Virus record (IMG/VR): IMGVR_UViG_3300002143_000235
Location: 186,001-250,000 of that record
DNA length: 64,000 nt
Direction: 5' to 3' (one strand)
Origin: a virus
Below are positions 16,933-24,806 of this stretch, one piece after another. The notes below the pieces were generated by a model that saw nothing but the letters and a program-made list of their open reading frames with translations, made no database searches and had not been told where the DNA came from. How positions within the stretch are numbered: position 1 is the first letter of the stretch; each line of letters starts with the position of its first letter. The position numbers were made by a program, and so were the translations under genes.

Positions 16933-16940
16933 ATATATAA
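16933..16940 (+). promoter_or_regulatory. late-type promoter box three bases from the ATG
   Basis: ATATATAA followed by TGT and the start codon at 16944. The same arrangement (box, three bases, ATG) is seen at 45858 and, with TATAAATA, at 55472. Confidence 0.45.
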
Positions 16941-16943
16941 TGT

Positions 16944-17456
16944 ATGCAAAAACAATACCGTATCCTATCAATTAATGAATGGAGAGAAAGCTCAGCTTAT
17001 GTCTACCAACAATGGTTTGCAGACAAAGAACGCGAGATTAAAAAATTCTTTGAATCTGAATCCTATTCAGAGTTAGAATTTGATGATTTTGATTATGACT
17101 CAACTCTAATTATTGGTATTCAAACAGGTCTTCTTTATTTTCATGAGCGTGATGTTCAATACCGCGCAGAAGTTGTTGTTGATTCAGATATTGTTACTGA
17201 TGATATCATTGCTGAATTTGATATTTTATTATTTGCATATGATATGGATGGTAATCAATTAGGTGATGTACGTACAACTGTTCAAGTTGATGAATTTGGT
17301 GAAGATGCTTTTCTTACTTTAGTTTCAGAATTAAAAGAGAAGATTGATAGTGGTGATACAACATCAACTGCATCAACACCTGAACCAGCTCCAGTTGAAG
17401 AACAACCAATGATGGAAGAACCAACAACTGAAGAACCAGTACAACCAGAAGTTTAA
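16944..17456 (+). CDS. acidic protein with Pro/Glu-rich tail, 170 aa
   Basis: Not recognised. Very acidic (EFDDFDYDS, FGEDAF) with a globular first ~135 residues and a disordered C-terminal tail of repeated E, P, T and V (PVEEQPMMEEPTTEEPVQPEV is the kind of composition, spread over the last 30 residues). Paired with the next gene, 3 nt apart, as a + strand island under a late-type box. Possibly a small virion or chaperone protein. Confidence 0.6.
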   Translation: MQKQYRILSINEWRESSAYVYQQWFADKEREIKKFFESESYSELEFDDFDYDSTLIIGIQTGLLYFHERDVQYRAEVVVDSDIVTDDIIAEFDILLFAYDMDGNQLGDVRTTVQVDEFGEDAFLTLVSELKEKIDSGDTTSTASTPEPAPVEEQPMMEEPTTEEPVQPEV

Positions 17457-17459
17457 TTT

Positions 17460-17936
17460 ATGTTATTACAAGAAACATACATTGTTTGCAATCCGCAAAA
17501 TATAAATCTATTCAGAAAGATTCCACTTTTTAAATTAGATCTTGGTAAACAATTAATTGATAGTAGTGGTAAAGATAAAGTCTTTCAACCAGGTGATGTA
17601 CGTGTTCAGACACACCTCATCTTCTATAATGAACTTATCATGAAGTGTGGGACAATTGGAATTCTCAATATTTATAACAATAACACGGTTGATCGTAATA
17701 CGATAATGATTTGTAACGGTCAAGTAAGAATATCTTATACAATTGACAATAATATGTCAATGTATGATAATATGAATCTGATGCTGGATTTGTTTATGAA
17801 AGCAAATGATATGATACCAAAAGAGACACCAAAAGAAGAGGTAGTTGTTGAAGAGATTAAACACGTTCTTCCAACTAAACCACTATCTGAAATGTCAATG
17901 GAAGAACGTATTGCTTATGCACGATCAAGATCGTGA
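17460..17936 (+). CDS. hypothetical protein, 158 aa
   Basis: Not recognised. Beta-rich N-terminal ~115 residues (LIFYNELIMKCGTIGILNIY) and a tail with KETPKEEVVVEEIKHVLPTK, similar in style to the tail of the preceding protein. Ends in SMEERIAYARSRS. Its last 12 bases overlap the end of the convergent - strand gene. Confidence 0.55.
   Translation: MLLQETYIVCNPQNINLFRKIPLFKLDLGKQLIDSSGKDKVFQPGDVRVQTHLIFYNELIMKCGTIGILNIYNNNTVDRNTIMICNGQVRISYTIDNNMSMYDNMNLMLDLFMKANDMIPKETPKEEVVVEEIKHVLPTKPLSEMSMEERIAYARSRS
17920..17935. terminator. hairpin in overlapping convergent gene ends
   Basis: CACGATC AA GATCGTG gives a 7-bp stem inside the 12-bp overlap of two convergent coding regions, followed by a short T-run on the + strand. 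Could work in both directions; short loop and weak T-run make this moderate. Confidence 0.45.
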
Positions 17937-18332
17937 TTTTCGTATTTCGTAATCAGTTATTGTAAAACCAGGTTCAATACCCATATCAGTTTTACAGTTG
18001 TTGTGTAACTTTCGGTTCTCGGCTGTAACATTTTTATATGCTGTTGAGAACCAACCCATTACATATGTGTTATCTTTATCAGTAATTACAAAATTATTTA
18101 TATTCCAACCAACCAACTTATAAAATGTATCTACAGGTTTTGCAAAACGGGAAGAATTATCAATTTTATATAACATAATTCTATCACCTATTTCCCAATG
18201 TTTTGTTTTACGTATAAATCTTTTCTCACGTCGTTTTTTATACGTGCTAATCAGGTAGATGATGAATATAACTGCTAGAATTGAAAGATAGATGATGATT
18301 CCATTTAATGCTTGTACTTGTGTCTGATTCAT
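17925..18332 (-). CDS. hypothetical membrane protein, 135 aa
   Basis: One transmembrane helix near the N-terminus (GIIIYLSILAVIFIIYLIS, about 10-28) followed by a basic KKRREKR stop-transfer stretch, so most of the protein should be cytoplasmic. The soluble part is beta-rich (GWNINNFVITDKDNTYVMG). Start overlaps the neighbour's stop by 4 nt. Confidence 0.6.
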   Translation of the reverse strand: MNQTQVQALNGIIIYLSILAVIFIIYLISTYKKRREKRFIRKTKHWEIGDRIMLYKIDNSSRFAKPVDTFYKLVGWNINNFVITDKDNTYVMGWFSTAYKNVTAENRKLHNNCKTDMGIEPGFTITDYEIRKSRS

Positions 18333-18664
18333 TTTATGTTTTTTAATGCGTGTTCTATTGCTTCACCCAAACCACAACCACCATTATAATACGAGACATC
18401 AAAATGAAATACATTGTTGTTGTCGTTTGTCATTAAATAAGTTGCTTCTGGATCTAATTCTTTAAGATTGAAGATAGTAAAAAAGCAGTCACCGATGATG
18501 ACATACTCATTATATTCTTCTGTAAGGTATATCATTGGATCTTTAATGTCATCAACATTCTTACCAAGATTAATAAGTGCGCTAATTGCAAAATTGCGTG
18601 TGTGAACTTGATCGAGCTTGCCCACTAATCGCATTGAACCGGTATACCGTTGTGTCTTACTCAT
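18329..18664 (-). CDS. hypothetical protein, 111 aa
   Basis: Not recognised. Mixed alpha/beta protein starting MSKTQRYTGSMRLVGKLDQ and ending GEAIEHALKNIK. Linked by ATGA overlaps to both neighbours. Confidence 0.55.
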   Translation of the reverse strand: MSKTQRYTGSMRLVGKLDQVHTRNFAISALINLGKNVDDIKDPMIYLTEEYNEYVIIGDCFFTIFNLKELDPEATYLMTNDNNNVFHFDVSYYNGGCGLGEAIEHALKNIK

Positions 18665-18996
18665 TTCAATCCGTATAAAAAGTCTTCTGCTTCTTGCTCG
18701 GAGAACATCGCCCTGATATACGGTTCAATCTTCGCATAGAGTGCGTCACGTCGCTTGAAATGCTGTTTGTACGCGTCTGATGCATACATGAAACCAAGCA
18801 GAACTGTTACACTGTACTCCTCGATGTTTTCAGCGACTAAATCAAACATCTGATCTACGGCCTCGTAATCTTTGCATACACATAAACCTTCAATGAGTAA
18901 AAGCTGTTCCTCAAGAATCTTTGCTAATTGAACTTTCACGATTCCCTTCACCCTAAAAAGGAAGGCATTCATGATTTGCGTTTGTTCGTTTGTCAT
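18661..18996 (-). CDS. hypothetical helical protein, 111 aa
   Basis: Not recognised. Almost entirely helical in appearance, with an acidic C-terminus (EQEAEDFLYGLK). Less AT-rich at synonymous positions than its neighbours (for example CGCTTGAAATGC runs), which may point to a separate origin. ATGA overlap downstream. Confidence 0.55.
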   Translation of the reverse strand: MTNEQTQIMNAFLFRVKGIVKVQLAKILEEQLLLIEGLCVCKDYEAVDQMFDLVAENIEEYSVTVLLGFMYASDAYKQHFKRRDALYAKIEPYIRAMFSEQEAEDFLYGLK

Positions 18997-18999
18997 AAT

Positions 19000-19149
19000 T
19001 TATGAATCAAGCATTATTAATAACCAGAAAGCAAATAGTAGGTAAGAAGTATAGAAAAGTCCGGCATGATGCGCTAAGATGGCACACGTTAAAAGAAACG
19101 GTGCATCAAAGAACATAAATACAAGTAGTATGATAATGATTAGTCCCAT
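19000..19149 (-). CDS. small membrane protein, 49 aa
   Basis: Read directly from the - strand (ATG 19147-19149, TAA 19000-19002). Starts MGLIIIILLVFMFFDAP and ends with a second hydrophobic run (YLLFAFWLLIML), so two transmembrane helices are likely. It overlaps the stop of the gene upstream (TGATG). Phages often carry such small membrane proteins for exclusion or lysis, but no role can be given. Confidence 0.55.
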   Translation of the reverse strand: MGLIIIILLVFMFFDAPFLLTCAILAHHAGLFYTSYLLFAFWLLIMLDS

Positions 19150-19670
19150 CAGATTATTGCTTTGTTATAATCTAACAATTTGATCCAACCCCATTCAACA
19201 AGCGTTTTTACATCTGCATCCATATATGAAACAGCATATCCTTTTGAAATGAGGTATTGGTAAGATTGAAGTGATATGTGTGATCTGTTGTAATCCTCAA
19301 AATCATCAGTCTCGATGAATATTTGATCTTCTTCTAAATAGATATGATAAAGTTGATCAATAGTTTGAATAGAACGGAAATCTTTCTTTCTATTTCCAAC
19401 TTTAGTCCGTCCAGTTCCACGAATAATATTGGATATCTTACCAATGTTTTCAATTGATGCAATCATTTTTGCATCTTCATCAGTCAATAGATTTAATGGA
19501 CGTAATACAAGATGTCCTTCATCTAACATGTCAGGATAGTTAATTCCTAGATGATACGTATCAACAGCTTTCAAGCCACCTTCACCCTCGTATGATTCTT
19601 TTGTGTACAATGATTGACCAAAGTACATTACGAAAAACAAACGCTTATTTTCTAATGTGTTTTCAATCAT
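19149..19670 (-). CDS. hypothetical protein, 173 aa
   Basis: Not recognised. Beta-rich soluble protein starting MIENTLENKRLFFVMYFGQS. Contains two short basic regions (RTKVGNRKKDFR). Both ends overlap small membrane protein genes by 1-3 nt. Confidence 0.55.
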   Translation of the reverse strand: MIENTLENKRLFFVMYFGQSLYTKESYEGEGGLKAVDTYHLGINYPDMLDEGHLVLRPLNLLTDEDAKMIASIENIGKISNIIRGTGRTKVGNRKKDFRSIQTIDQLYHIYLEEDQIFIETDDFEDYNRSHISLQSYQYLISKGYAVSYMDADVKTLVEWGWIKLLDYNKAII

Positions 19671-19798
19671 TACGAAATGTATTTAATAAATGTTTTGATT
19701 AGGACAGCAAGGATGAACAATCCACTGATTGTATAAGCAGCAAGTGTAAAGTAACTCTCAACTTTTCCTTGCAATTCTTTTAGTTTTTCGTTTGTCAT
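19670..19798 (-). CDS. small membrane protein, 42 aa
   Basis: Read directly from the - strand. A short charged N-terminus (MTNEKLKELQGK) and one transmembrane helix (AAYTISGLFILAVLIK). The stop overlaps the next ATG (TAATG). Too short for homology by eye; coupling and composition support it. Confidence 0.5.
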   Translation of the reverse strand: MTNEKLKELQGKVESYFTLAAYTISGLFILAVLIKTFIKYIS

Positions 19799-19823
19799 AA
19801 CTGTAGAATTAATGGTAAATAAA

Positions 19824-19997
19824 TTAAGCAAAAGTTAATTTGTGCTTGTCTTTACGAGTGTAAGACTTTTTAGAACGTTGTACTCGGTGATGATTGATAC
19901 GCATACCTGTTGTGATTTCTTGCTCACGACGAATTGCACTTTCCATTTTTAATTGGTCTGCTACTGTAAGTGTACCGATATTGTATTTAGTTGCCAT
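19824..19997 (-). CDS. small basic protein, 57 aa
   Basis: Read directly from the - strand (ATG 19995-19997, TAA 19824-19826). Starts MATKYNIGTLTVADQLKME and ends in a strongly basic tail (RSKKSYTRKDKHK), so it may bind nucleic acid. It is preceded by a terminator and by a full copy of the conserved promoter-leader, marking it as a highly transcribed single unit. Confidence 0.6.
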   Translation of the reverse strand: MATKYNIGTLTVADQLKMESAIRREQEITTGMRINHHRVQRSKKSYTRKDKHKLTFA

Positions 19998-20005
19998 TGT
20001 TTCTT

Positions 20006-20033
20006 GTATTATTAATTGAACAATACAAATATA
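20006..20033 (-). promoter_or_regulatory. conserved promoter-leader element
   Basis: TATATTTG, then TATTGTTCAATTAATAA, then about 10 nt to the ATG at 19997. One of at least eight near-identical copies in the window. The leader contains ATTG-TT-CAAT, a small inverted repeat. Confidence 0.75.
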
Positions 20034-20035
20034 GA

Positions 20036-20065
20036 AAAAAAAGCGATACTAAGTACCGCTTTTTA
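20036..20065 (-). terminator. terminator joined to the downstream promoter
   Basis: AAAAAAGCG and CGCTTTTTT-type arms (20036-20044 and 20057-20065) with an inner TAC/GTA pairing. It follows the gene ending at 20117 and abuts the promoter-leader at 20006-20033. Confidence 0.65.
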
Positions 20066-20116
20066 AAAATATTTTTGAAATATGTTGTTTTTACTGTATC
20101 ACAATTTGTGTTGAGT

Positions 20117-20629
20117 TTACACAACTTCAATATCATAACCTCGGTAAACTAAGAAACTATACGATGTCTCACCTCTGAAAAGATCTTCTTCAATGCTTCG
20201 AATATTGCTAATGATTTTTTCATTCAGCTCAATAACTTCACCACTAGTTGTTATGTATTCAGTTACTACATCTTCATCATCGTCTTCATCACCATAAAGT
20301 ACATAATAAACTTGCTCAGGTTTTGTACTAAAATTTTCATAATCCATAATAAAACCCCAAGTGCCTTGGTTTGGTGATGTGTGGTTATCAAGGATGTCTT
20401 TAATAATAGTAAGAGCCTTAAAAGCATTTTCATCATCAATTCGGTAAACTGTGGTTTCGTTAGTATCGCCATTAGCATCACCAATCATATACTCAATAGT
20501 AATATTGATCGTATCACCTATCCCGTATTTGATGTATGCAATCTTTGTTGTGACAGCATCACGAAGCTTCAAAAGAAAATCTTTGTCTTCAGAGTCGTTG
20601 ATAAATTTTAAAATGTCTTTGTTATTCAT
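20117..20629 (-). CDS. hypothetical acidic protein, 170 aa
   Basis: Not recognised. Starts MNNKDILKFINDSEDKDFLL; contains an aspartate/glutamate run (YGDEDDDEDVVTEY, about 117-130) and a C-terminal beta region ending YRGYDIEVV. No membrane segment. First gene after a 47-bp gap and followed by a terminator. Confidence 0.55.
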   Translation of the reverse strand: MNNKDILKFINDSEDKDFLLKLRDAVTTKIAYIKYGIGDTINITIEYMIGDANGDTNETTVYRIDDENAFKALTIIKDILDNHTSPNQGTWGFIMDYENFSTKPEQVYYVLYGDEDDDEDVVTEYITTSGEVIELNEKIISNIRSIEEDLFRGETSYSFLVYRGYDIEVV

Positions 20630-20676
20630 AGAAATGTTTTAGCAAACATACCAACAATTAATACATTACAAAAATG

Positions 20677-21033
20677 TTATTTCCAATCTTTATAACCACA
20701 AATACAATTTGTATCTCCTTCATGACCATGATAATACTGTGGTGTACAATTTTCTTCCAGGTAAGCAGTCATGCGCTGATACATGTATGTTCGATCCTTT
20801 AGCCAACCAGCTGAATAAGATTCTACCTTCTTGCTACAAATATAACCATCATCTTCAGAAAATTCAGCAATACCAATTCCACTATACATAACGCAAGCAA
20901 CAATAGCATGGCAACTTGCTGATTCAATATGTACACGAACACCATTTACAGTAATGTCTCCTGATTGTGGAATCGGATCATTCTGATTATAGTTTTCTTG
21001 TAAGTATTCGAAAATTTGATTTATAATTTCCAT
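20677..21033 (-). CDS. hypothetical protein with C-terminal cysteines, 118 aa
   Basis: Not recognised. The C-terminal half has ENCTPQYYHGHEGDTNCICG, with His and Cys residues that could bind a metal. The N-terminal half reads like a helix then beta strands (DITVNGVRVHIESASCH). Three bases separate it from the gene upstream. Confidence 0.5.
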   Translation of the reverse strand: MEIINQIFEYLQENYNQNDPIPQSGDITVNGVRVHIESASCHAIVACVMYSGIGIAEFSEDDGYICSKKVESYSAGWLKDRTYMYQRMTAYLEENCTPQYYHGHEGDTNCICGYKDWK

Positions 21034-21036
21034 ATG

Positions 21037-21558
21037 TTAATCATTATCTGTCCAATTACGTGGTATTCCTTTTGATTCAAGATAACTAATAAAAGCAATC
21101 ATCTCAGCCTCATCTTTAAAATCACCTCCATCATTACCAATACGTGAATCAATAGGTGTTGTGAGAAATTGATAATCACCGTCTGTATAGTAAATCTTTA
21201 CAGCTTTCTGACCCATTGCATTGAAGTCATAAGGTTTCCAACCATTCACAAACAAGATATCTTTTTCTAATCGAATATGACTCATATTAGAATTATCATC
21301 GATAGATCTAACAATGATAAAACGTTCTGAAAAATCACCATAGTCATATTTTGTTTGACTAATTGAAAATGATCCTTTATTTAAACGTTGAAGAAAATCA
21401 ATACGTGTCGTACGTATTCCATCATTTCCTTTACCTGAATATCCAATTAGATTGAACTCAGCGTATTCTTCTTCTGTCATGAATGGAAGAGAATCACGTG
21501 TTTTTCCCATTCCTGTGTTGATAATATATTGTTCTACTTTCATAATTTTATTCTCCAA
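21037..21558 (-). CDS. hypothetical protein, 173 aa
   Basis: Not recognised. Beta-rich, glycine-containing soluble protein starting MENKIMKVEQYIINTGMGK. The start may instead be the internal ATG of MKVEQY. Overlaps the gene upstream by 11 nt. Confidence 0.5.
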   Translation of the reverse strand: MENKIMKVEQYIINTGMGKTRDSLPFMTEEEYAEFNLIGYSGKGNDGIRTTRIDFLQRLNKGSFSISQTKYDYGDFSERFIIVRSIDDNSNMSHIRLEKDILFVNGWKPYDFNAMGQKAVKIYYTDGDYQFLTTPIDSRIGNDGGDFKDEAEMIAFISYLESKGIPRNWTDND

Positions 21559-21919
21559 GTTTTGCTTTTAGTTCAGCTAATTTCTTAAGATCTGATTGAC
21601 GTTCACGTTCAATCTCAAGTTCTTTTATCATTGTTTGTTTTTCTTCTGTTTCAAGATAAGTTTTACAAATGAACTCATTCCAATCTTCGTCAGATAAATC
21701 TAATTTATCAGCCATGATTGCCAAAGATGTATAATCTGGACAATCATGGCTTGTACATTCACGCATTTTGAATACAACTATATCTTCTTCATATTCAAAA
21801 CTATCTACAATACCGTTGGTCCCATCAAAACTACCAAGTGCGTTAAAAAATTGCACAGCTCGAGCTTTGATAAATTCTTCAAAGATTACAATATGTGATA
21901 ATAATTCTGATGCTTTCAT
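21548..21919 (-). CDS. hypothetical protein with coiled-coil C-terminus, 123 aa
   Basis: Not recognised. Globular N-terminus with HDCPDYTS and a charged, heptad-like C-terminal helix (IKELEIERERQSDLKKLAEL) suggesting oligomerisation. Second gene of a transcript starting at the leader element at 22048-22074. Confidence 0.5.
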   Translation of the reverse strand: MKASELLSHIVIFEEFIKARAVQFFNALGSFDGTNGIVDSFEYEEDIVVFKMRECTSHDCPDYTSLAIMADKLDLSDEDWNEFICKTYLETEEKQTMIKELEIERERQSDLKKLAELKAKLGE

Positions 21920-21920
21920 A

Positions 21921-22040
21921 TTAATCAGCTAATACCCAATAGGGTTGGTTTGAATTTTCATCCACTTCATTTTGAAGCAATACATCTTGTTCTTTAGGTA
22001 AAATGAGAAAAGTCTGACGTCTTTTGTTATCTGTTAACAT
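21921..22040 (-). CDS. small hypothetical protein, 39 aa
   Basis: The start is set at ATG 22038-22040 (MLTDNKRRQTFLILPKEQD) because the promoter-leader lies just upstream; longer forms would run through the promoter and a terminator. It ends 1 nt before the next gene. Function unknown. Confidence 0.55.
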   Translation of the reverse strand: MLTDNKRRQTFLILPKEQDVLLQNEVDENSNQPYWVLAD

Positions 22041-22047
22041 AATCTTT

Positions 22048-22074
22048 TTATTAATTGAACAATACAAATATAAT
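22048..22074 (-). promoter_or_regulatory. conserved promoter-leader element
   Basis: Full copy of the TATATTTG box plus the TATTGTTCAATTAATAA leader on the - strand, 8 nt before the 39-aa gene. Abuts a terminator hairpin upstream. Confidence 0.75.
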
Positions 22075-22077
22075 AAA

Positions 22078-22104
22078 AAAAAGTGATACAATGTATCACT
22101 TTTT
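22078..22104 (-). terminator. terminator hairpin, copy A of a repeated sequence
   Basis: AAAAAGTGATACA and TGTATCACTTTTT form a perfect stem around one central base; the same AGTGATACA/TGTATCACT core recurs at 24782-24806. It lies right after the gene ending at 22108. Confidence 0.8.
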
Positions 22105-22107
22105 CTT

Positions 22108-22410
22108 TTAATCTTCAATATGTAAAGGCATAAGTTCATCCCATTCATACAATTCACCACGATCACCACCAATAAAAATTACACCCGGTTCACTATCATG
22201 TAAAAATACAGGAATGGTAAATTCATCACCTTCTTCATCCTCAACACGAATATGTCCATACTTATCTGGTTTGCTTTCAAGATGTGCAATGATATCCTCA
22301 TCAGTTACATCTTTTGGACCATAAATTGCTGCAATTTTAATTGCGCCATCTTCAACCGTGATCACACCATTTTTTACTTCAGTAAGAACACTTAAAACTT
22401 GATCGTACAT
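22108..22410 (-). CDS. hypothetical acidic protein, 100 aa
   Basis: Not recognised. Starts MYDQVLSVLTEVKNGVITVE (helical) and ends with a beta-rich acidic part (EPGVIFIGGDRGELYEWDEL). The N-terminal pattern of a short helix plus GxITxEDAxxxI is seen in small phage and SHOCT-like regions, but this is weak. Confidence 0.5.
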   Translation of the reverse strand: MYDQVLSVLTEVKNGVITVEDGAIKIAAIYGPKDVTDEDIIAHLESKPDKYGHIRVEDEEGDEFTIPVFLHDSEPGVIFIGGDRGELYEWDELMPLHIED

Positions 22411-22426
22411 TTTTATTTATGAATAA

Positions 22427-22936
22427 TTAATTTGCGTATTTCCAATCTTTTAATATTTCAGATATTTTATAATTACTATCAAGTACAACTTTCCCATGAC
22501 CTATTTCAGCATTTGTAGTTTTCAATACAAGAGTAAACATATCTTTTGGTATATCTATAGTAACATCAGGATTCCAAAAGAAAAACGCATTATTTGAATG
22601 ATCTGGATAAGATGTATCAAGCAATTCTTTTTTTATATCTGTAATTTTTTGGTAAATTATGTGTTCAATGATTGCATCATCCGTATCAATAATCGGAGAT
22701 TCACCAATAGCACCATGTTTGTATTTTAGTGTATAATGTTTACAATACGAATGCAATTCAAACGTACGCAAAACATTCTGATGTTCTAAATATTCTGACA
22801 TACCATACATCATTTCTTGAGATGCCACATTTTTTATATTTTCATGAAATTTACATATACTTTTGTGTACACATTTAAGACAGTCTTTTTTAAGTGTGAT
22901 TGTCTTTTCTTCATTGTTAAATATAATTGATTGCAT
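22427..22936 (-). CDS. hypothetical protein with Cys cluster, 169 aa
   Basis: Not recognised. CLKCVHKSIC (about 19-28) and a later CKHYTLKYKHG suggest a metal-binding site made of three or four cysteines and histidines. The remainder is mixed alpha/beta. Four bases from the membrane protein gene upstream. Confidence 0.5.
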   Translation of the reverse strand: MQSIIFNNEEKTITLKKDCLKCVHKSICKFHENIKNVASQEMMYGMSEYLEHQNVLRTFELHSYCKHYTLKYKHGAIGESPIIDTDDAIIEHIIYQKITDIKKELLDTSYPDHSNNAFFFWNPDVTIDIPKDMFTLVLKTTNAEIGHGKVVLDSNYKISEILKDWKYAN

Positions 22937-22940
22937 AATA

Positions 22941-23357
22941 TTAATGTTTTAAATGTTGGGGTGCAAATACCCAAATAATAAGAAGTATAACTAATGCAAT
23001 AGGTACCAAAATCATTGATATCAAATTCAAAACTGCAATAGGTATTAACCAACAAGATAATGATTTTGTTTCATGTAGTGTGATATGTTCACCCGGACGA
23101 AAACTGTAAAACATTTTACCTGTTACTTCATGTATTTCACGTCCAGTACTGTATTCAATTTCAAAATAGTAATCTGTACGTGTCCCATGTTTTACATTCT
23201 GTAACTCTGTAAAATCACTTGTAATTACACCAGTTCGTGAAGGTTGAATAACTTGAAATGGTTGGTTATTCGCACGATCGATAGGTAGATTAAAATATAC
23301 ATACTCACTGTATGCAGCTAGTCCGGCTAAGACAATCCAAAAGATCCACTTTTTCAT
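22941..23357 (-). CDS. membrane protein, DUF3592-like layout, 138 aa
   Basis: One transmembrane helix at the start (WIFWIVLAGLAAYSEYVYF), a beta-rich periplasmic or extracytoplasmic middle (YYFEIEYSTGREIHEVTG), then two hydrophobic helices near the C-terminus (LIPIAVLNLISMILVPIALV and following). The layout helix-beta domain-helix resembles DUF3592 proteins. Function unknown; an envelope role is likely. Confidence 0.5.
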   Translation of the reverse strand: MKKWIFWIVLAGLAAYSEYVYFNLPIDRANNQPFQVIQPSRTGVITSDFTELQNVKHGTRTDYYFEIEYSTGREIHEVTGKMFYSFRPGEHITLHETKSLSCWLIPIAVLNLISMILVPIALVILLIIWVFAPQHLKH

Positions 23358-23379
23358 TATTTATTTTTGTTGTTTATAA

Positions 23380-23796
23380 TTAAAGTGGTTTTGCAACAGT
23401 TCGCATACCAACATTTTTATTAATATTTTTTCGATAATCATCAAGAAATTTAAAACTTTCAGGTGAATGATCATAAAATTCATTTTTACCGATTTGACCA
23501 AATGGAAACTTTTGAATTTTATCGATATTTGAATTATCATTATAGATACTTACATAGAAATGCATATCAAAAATTCCAGTATTTAAAAAATCGATGAAGT
23601 GATTTGCCCATTCATCAATCTCATATTGTGATTGATACATGGGAACTCGTCGTAATTGGTTTTCATATACAAAGCATACAACTAATTGCTTTCCATATCG
23701 TTTTGTGTATTCAAACCAAATAAGTTTCTCATCAAAATTGATTACAGCTTGTTTAAAAGCTTTCTCAAAGCTTCTTTTTTGAACAAAATCTCCCAT
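23380..23796 (-). CDS. hypothetical protein, 138 aa
   Basis: Not recognised. Aromatic- and lysine-rich soluble protein starting MGDFVQKRSFEKAFKQAV. Separate from its neighbours by 8-22 nt. Confidence 0.5.
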   Translation of the reverse strand: MGDFVQKRSFEKAFKQAVINFDEKLIWFEYTKRYGKQLVVCFVYENQLRRVPMYQSQYEIDEWANHFIDFLNTGIFDMHFYVSIYNDNSNIDKIQKFPFGQIGKNEFYDHSPESFKFLDDYRKNINKNVGMRTVAKPL

Positions 23797-23804
23797 ATTA
23801 CAAA

Positions 23805-24092
23805 TTAAAGATCATCTCCTGCATTCATTTCAGCATTATCCATATCTGCACAGTCATAACCACGTGAGTATTCTTCTTCGCCAAATGCTTCAAACATATC
23901 CCAAAGACGATCTTTCTCACGTGATGTGATGTTCATACACTTAATGTAAAGGAACATTTCTTTCTGAGCCGGAGACATAGTAAAAGTAAATTGCTTATTA
24001 GATGCGTCAAGCATCGTTACTTGAAATGCTTTTCGACCTGGATAACCTACTGTTACTTCTTCGTCTACTGTTAAGATTAATGGTAATGACAT
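23805..24092 (-). CDS. hypothetical protein, 95 aa
   Basis: Not recognised. Beta-rich first half (LILTVDEEVTVGYPGRKAFQ), acidic helical second half with a Cys (GYDCADMDNAEMNAGDD). First gene after a conserved promoter-leader. Confidence 0.5.
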   Translation of the reverse strand: MSLPLILTVDEEVTVGYPGRKAFQVTMLDASNKQFTFTMSPAQKEMFLYIKCMNITSREKDRLWDMFEAFGEEEYSRGYDCADMDNAEMNAGDDL

Positions 24093-24101
24093 AACTTTAA
24101 T

Positions 24102-24125
24102 TATTAATTGAACAATACAAATATA
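24102..24125 (-). promoter_or_regulatory. conserved promoter-leader element
   Basis: TATATTTG followed by TATTGTTCAATTAATAA on the - strand; 9 nt remain before the ATG at 24092. Confidence 0.75.
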
Positions 24126-24151
24126 AGTAAAATACTGATACGTTATACCAC

Positions 24152-24376
24152 TTATTCAAAAAATAATTTTGTTGTACCAAAGAATAAATTTTGTGATTCT
24201 AAATAAGCAAGCAAGGTAATTACCGCAAACATGATGCTGAATCCGAAGGAAAAGCCAATCAATACCTTTTCAATTTTTGATTCAGTAGTTTTTAACTTGC
24301 TGATAAGTCCTACATAAGTAAGACGGATAACTGAGATTGCTGTCACAAATAATGCGAAGAATAATGTATATTTCAT
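24152..24376 (-). CDS. small membrane protein, 74 aa
   Basis: Two transmembrane helices: FFALFVTAISVIRLTYVG (about 6-23) and VLIGFSFGFSIMFAVITLLA (about 39-58) joined by a polar loop with KLKTTESKIEK. Role unknown. Confidence 0.55.
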   Translation of the reverse strand: MKYTLFFALFVTAISVIRLTYVGLISKLKTTESKIEKVLIGFSFGFSIMFAVITLLAYLESQNLFFGTTKLFFE

Positions 24377-24386
24377 ATGTTATTTT

Positions 24387-24746
24387 TTAAGATTCAACAC
24401 TATATTTACCGTCTTTAAATTTTATGGATAACGGTTTACCTGATGACATTTTTTCTACTGGAATTTCTGTTCGGATTACGTGTTCACCCAGTACATCAAT
24501 TTTAACTTTGATAGCAAGTTGTAATGAATCACGATTTACTGTATTTGTATTGAAATAATAAAGTCCATTTTCCATAAGTTGTTTTTGAATAACAACTTGA
24601 AGACGTTTAATTGTTTTCAATGTTTTGCGCAACATTCTACGTTGTTTTCGTCTGATTTGAATATTAAAATGTGGATCAGATAATTGCTTAACAGCGTGCA
24701 AACAATTTTGCATTCGTTTGATATTCTGCTCGAGTGTAATTTTCAT
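24387..24746 (-). CDS. hypothetical basic protein, 119 aa
   Basis: The start is set at ATG 24744-24746 (MKITLEQNIKRMQNCLHAVK), because longer forms run into the promoter-leader upstream. Basic helical N-terminal half (RRKQRRMLRKTLKTIKRLQ) then a beta C-terminus. Possibly nucleic-acid binding, but no family recognised. Confidence 0.55.
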   Translation of the reverse strand: MKITLEQNIKRMQNCLHAVKQLSDPHFNIQIRRKQRRMLRKTLKTIKRLQVVIQKQLMENGLYYFNTNTVNRDSLQLAIKVKIDVLGEHVIRTEIPVEKMSSGKPLSIKFKDGKYSVES

Positions 24747-24751
24747 TATTT

Positions 24752-24776
24752 TTATTAATTGAACAATACAAATATA
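24752..24776 (-). promoter_or_regulatory. conserved promoter-leader element
   Basis: Perfect copy of TATATTTG plus TATTGTTCAATTAATAA on the - strand, 5 nt before the chosen start at 24746 and directly downstream of a terminator. Confidence 0.75.
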
Positions 24777-24781
24777 ATAAA

Positions 24782-24806
24782 AAAAGTGATACAATGTATC
24801 ACTTTT
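24782..24806 (-). terminator. terminator hairpin, copy B of a repeated sequence
   Basis: AAAAGTGATACA and TGTATCACTTTT form a 12-bp stem around one base, adjoining the stop codon at 24807. Same core as at 22078-22104, so the terminator and promoter have been copied together. Confidence 0.8.
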
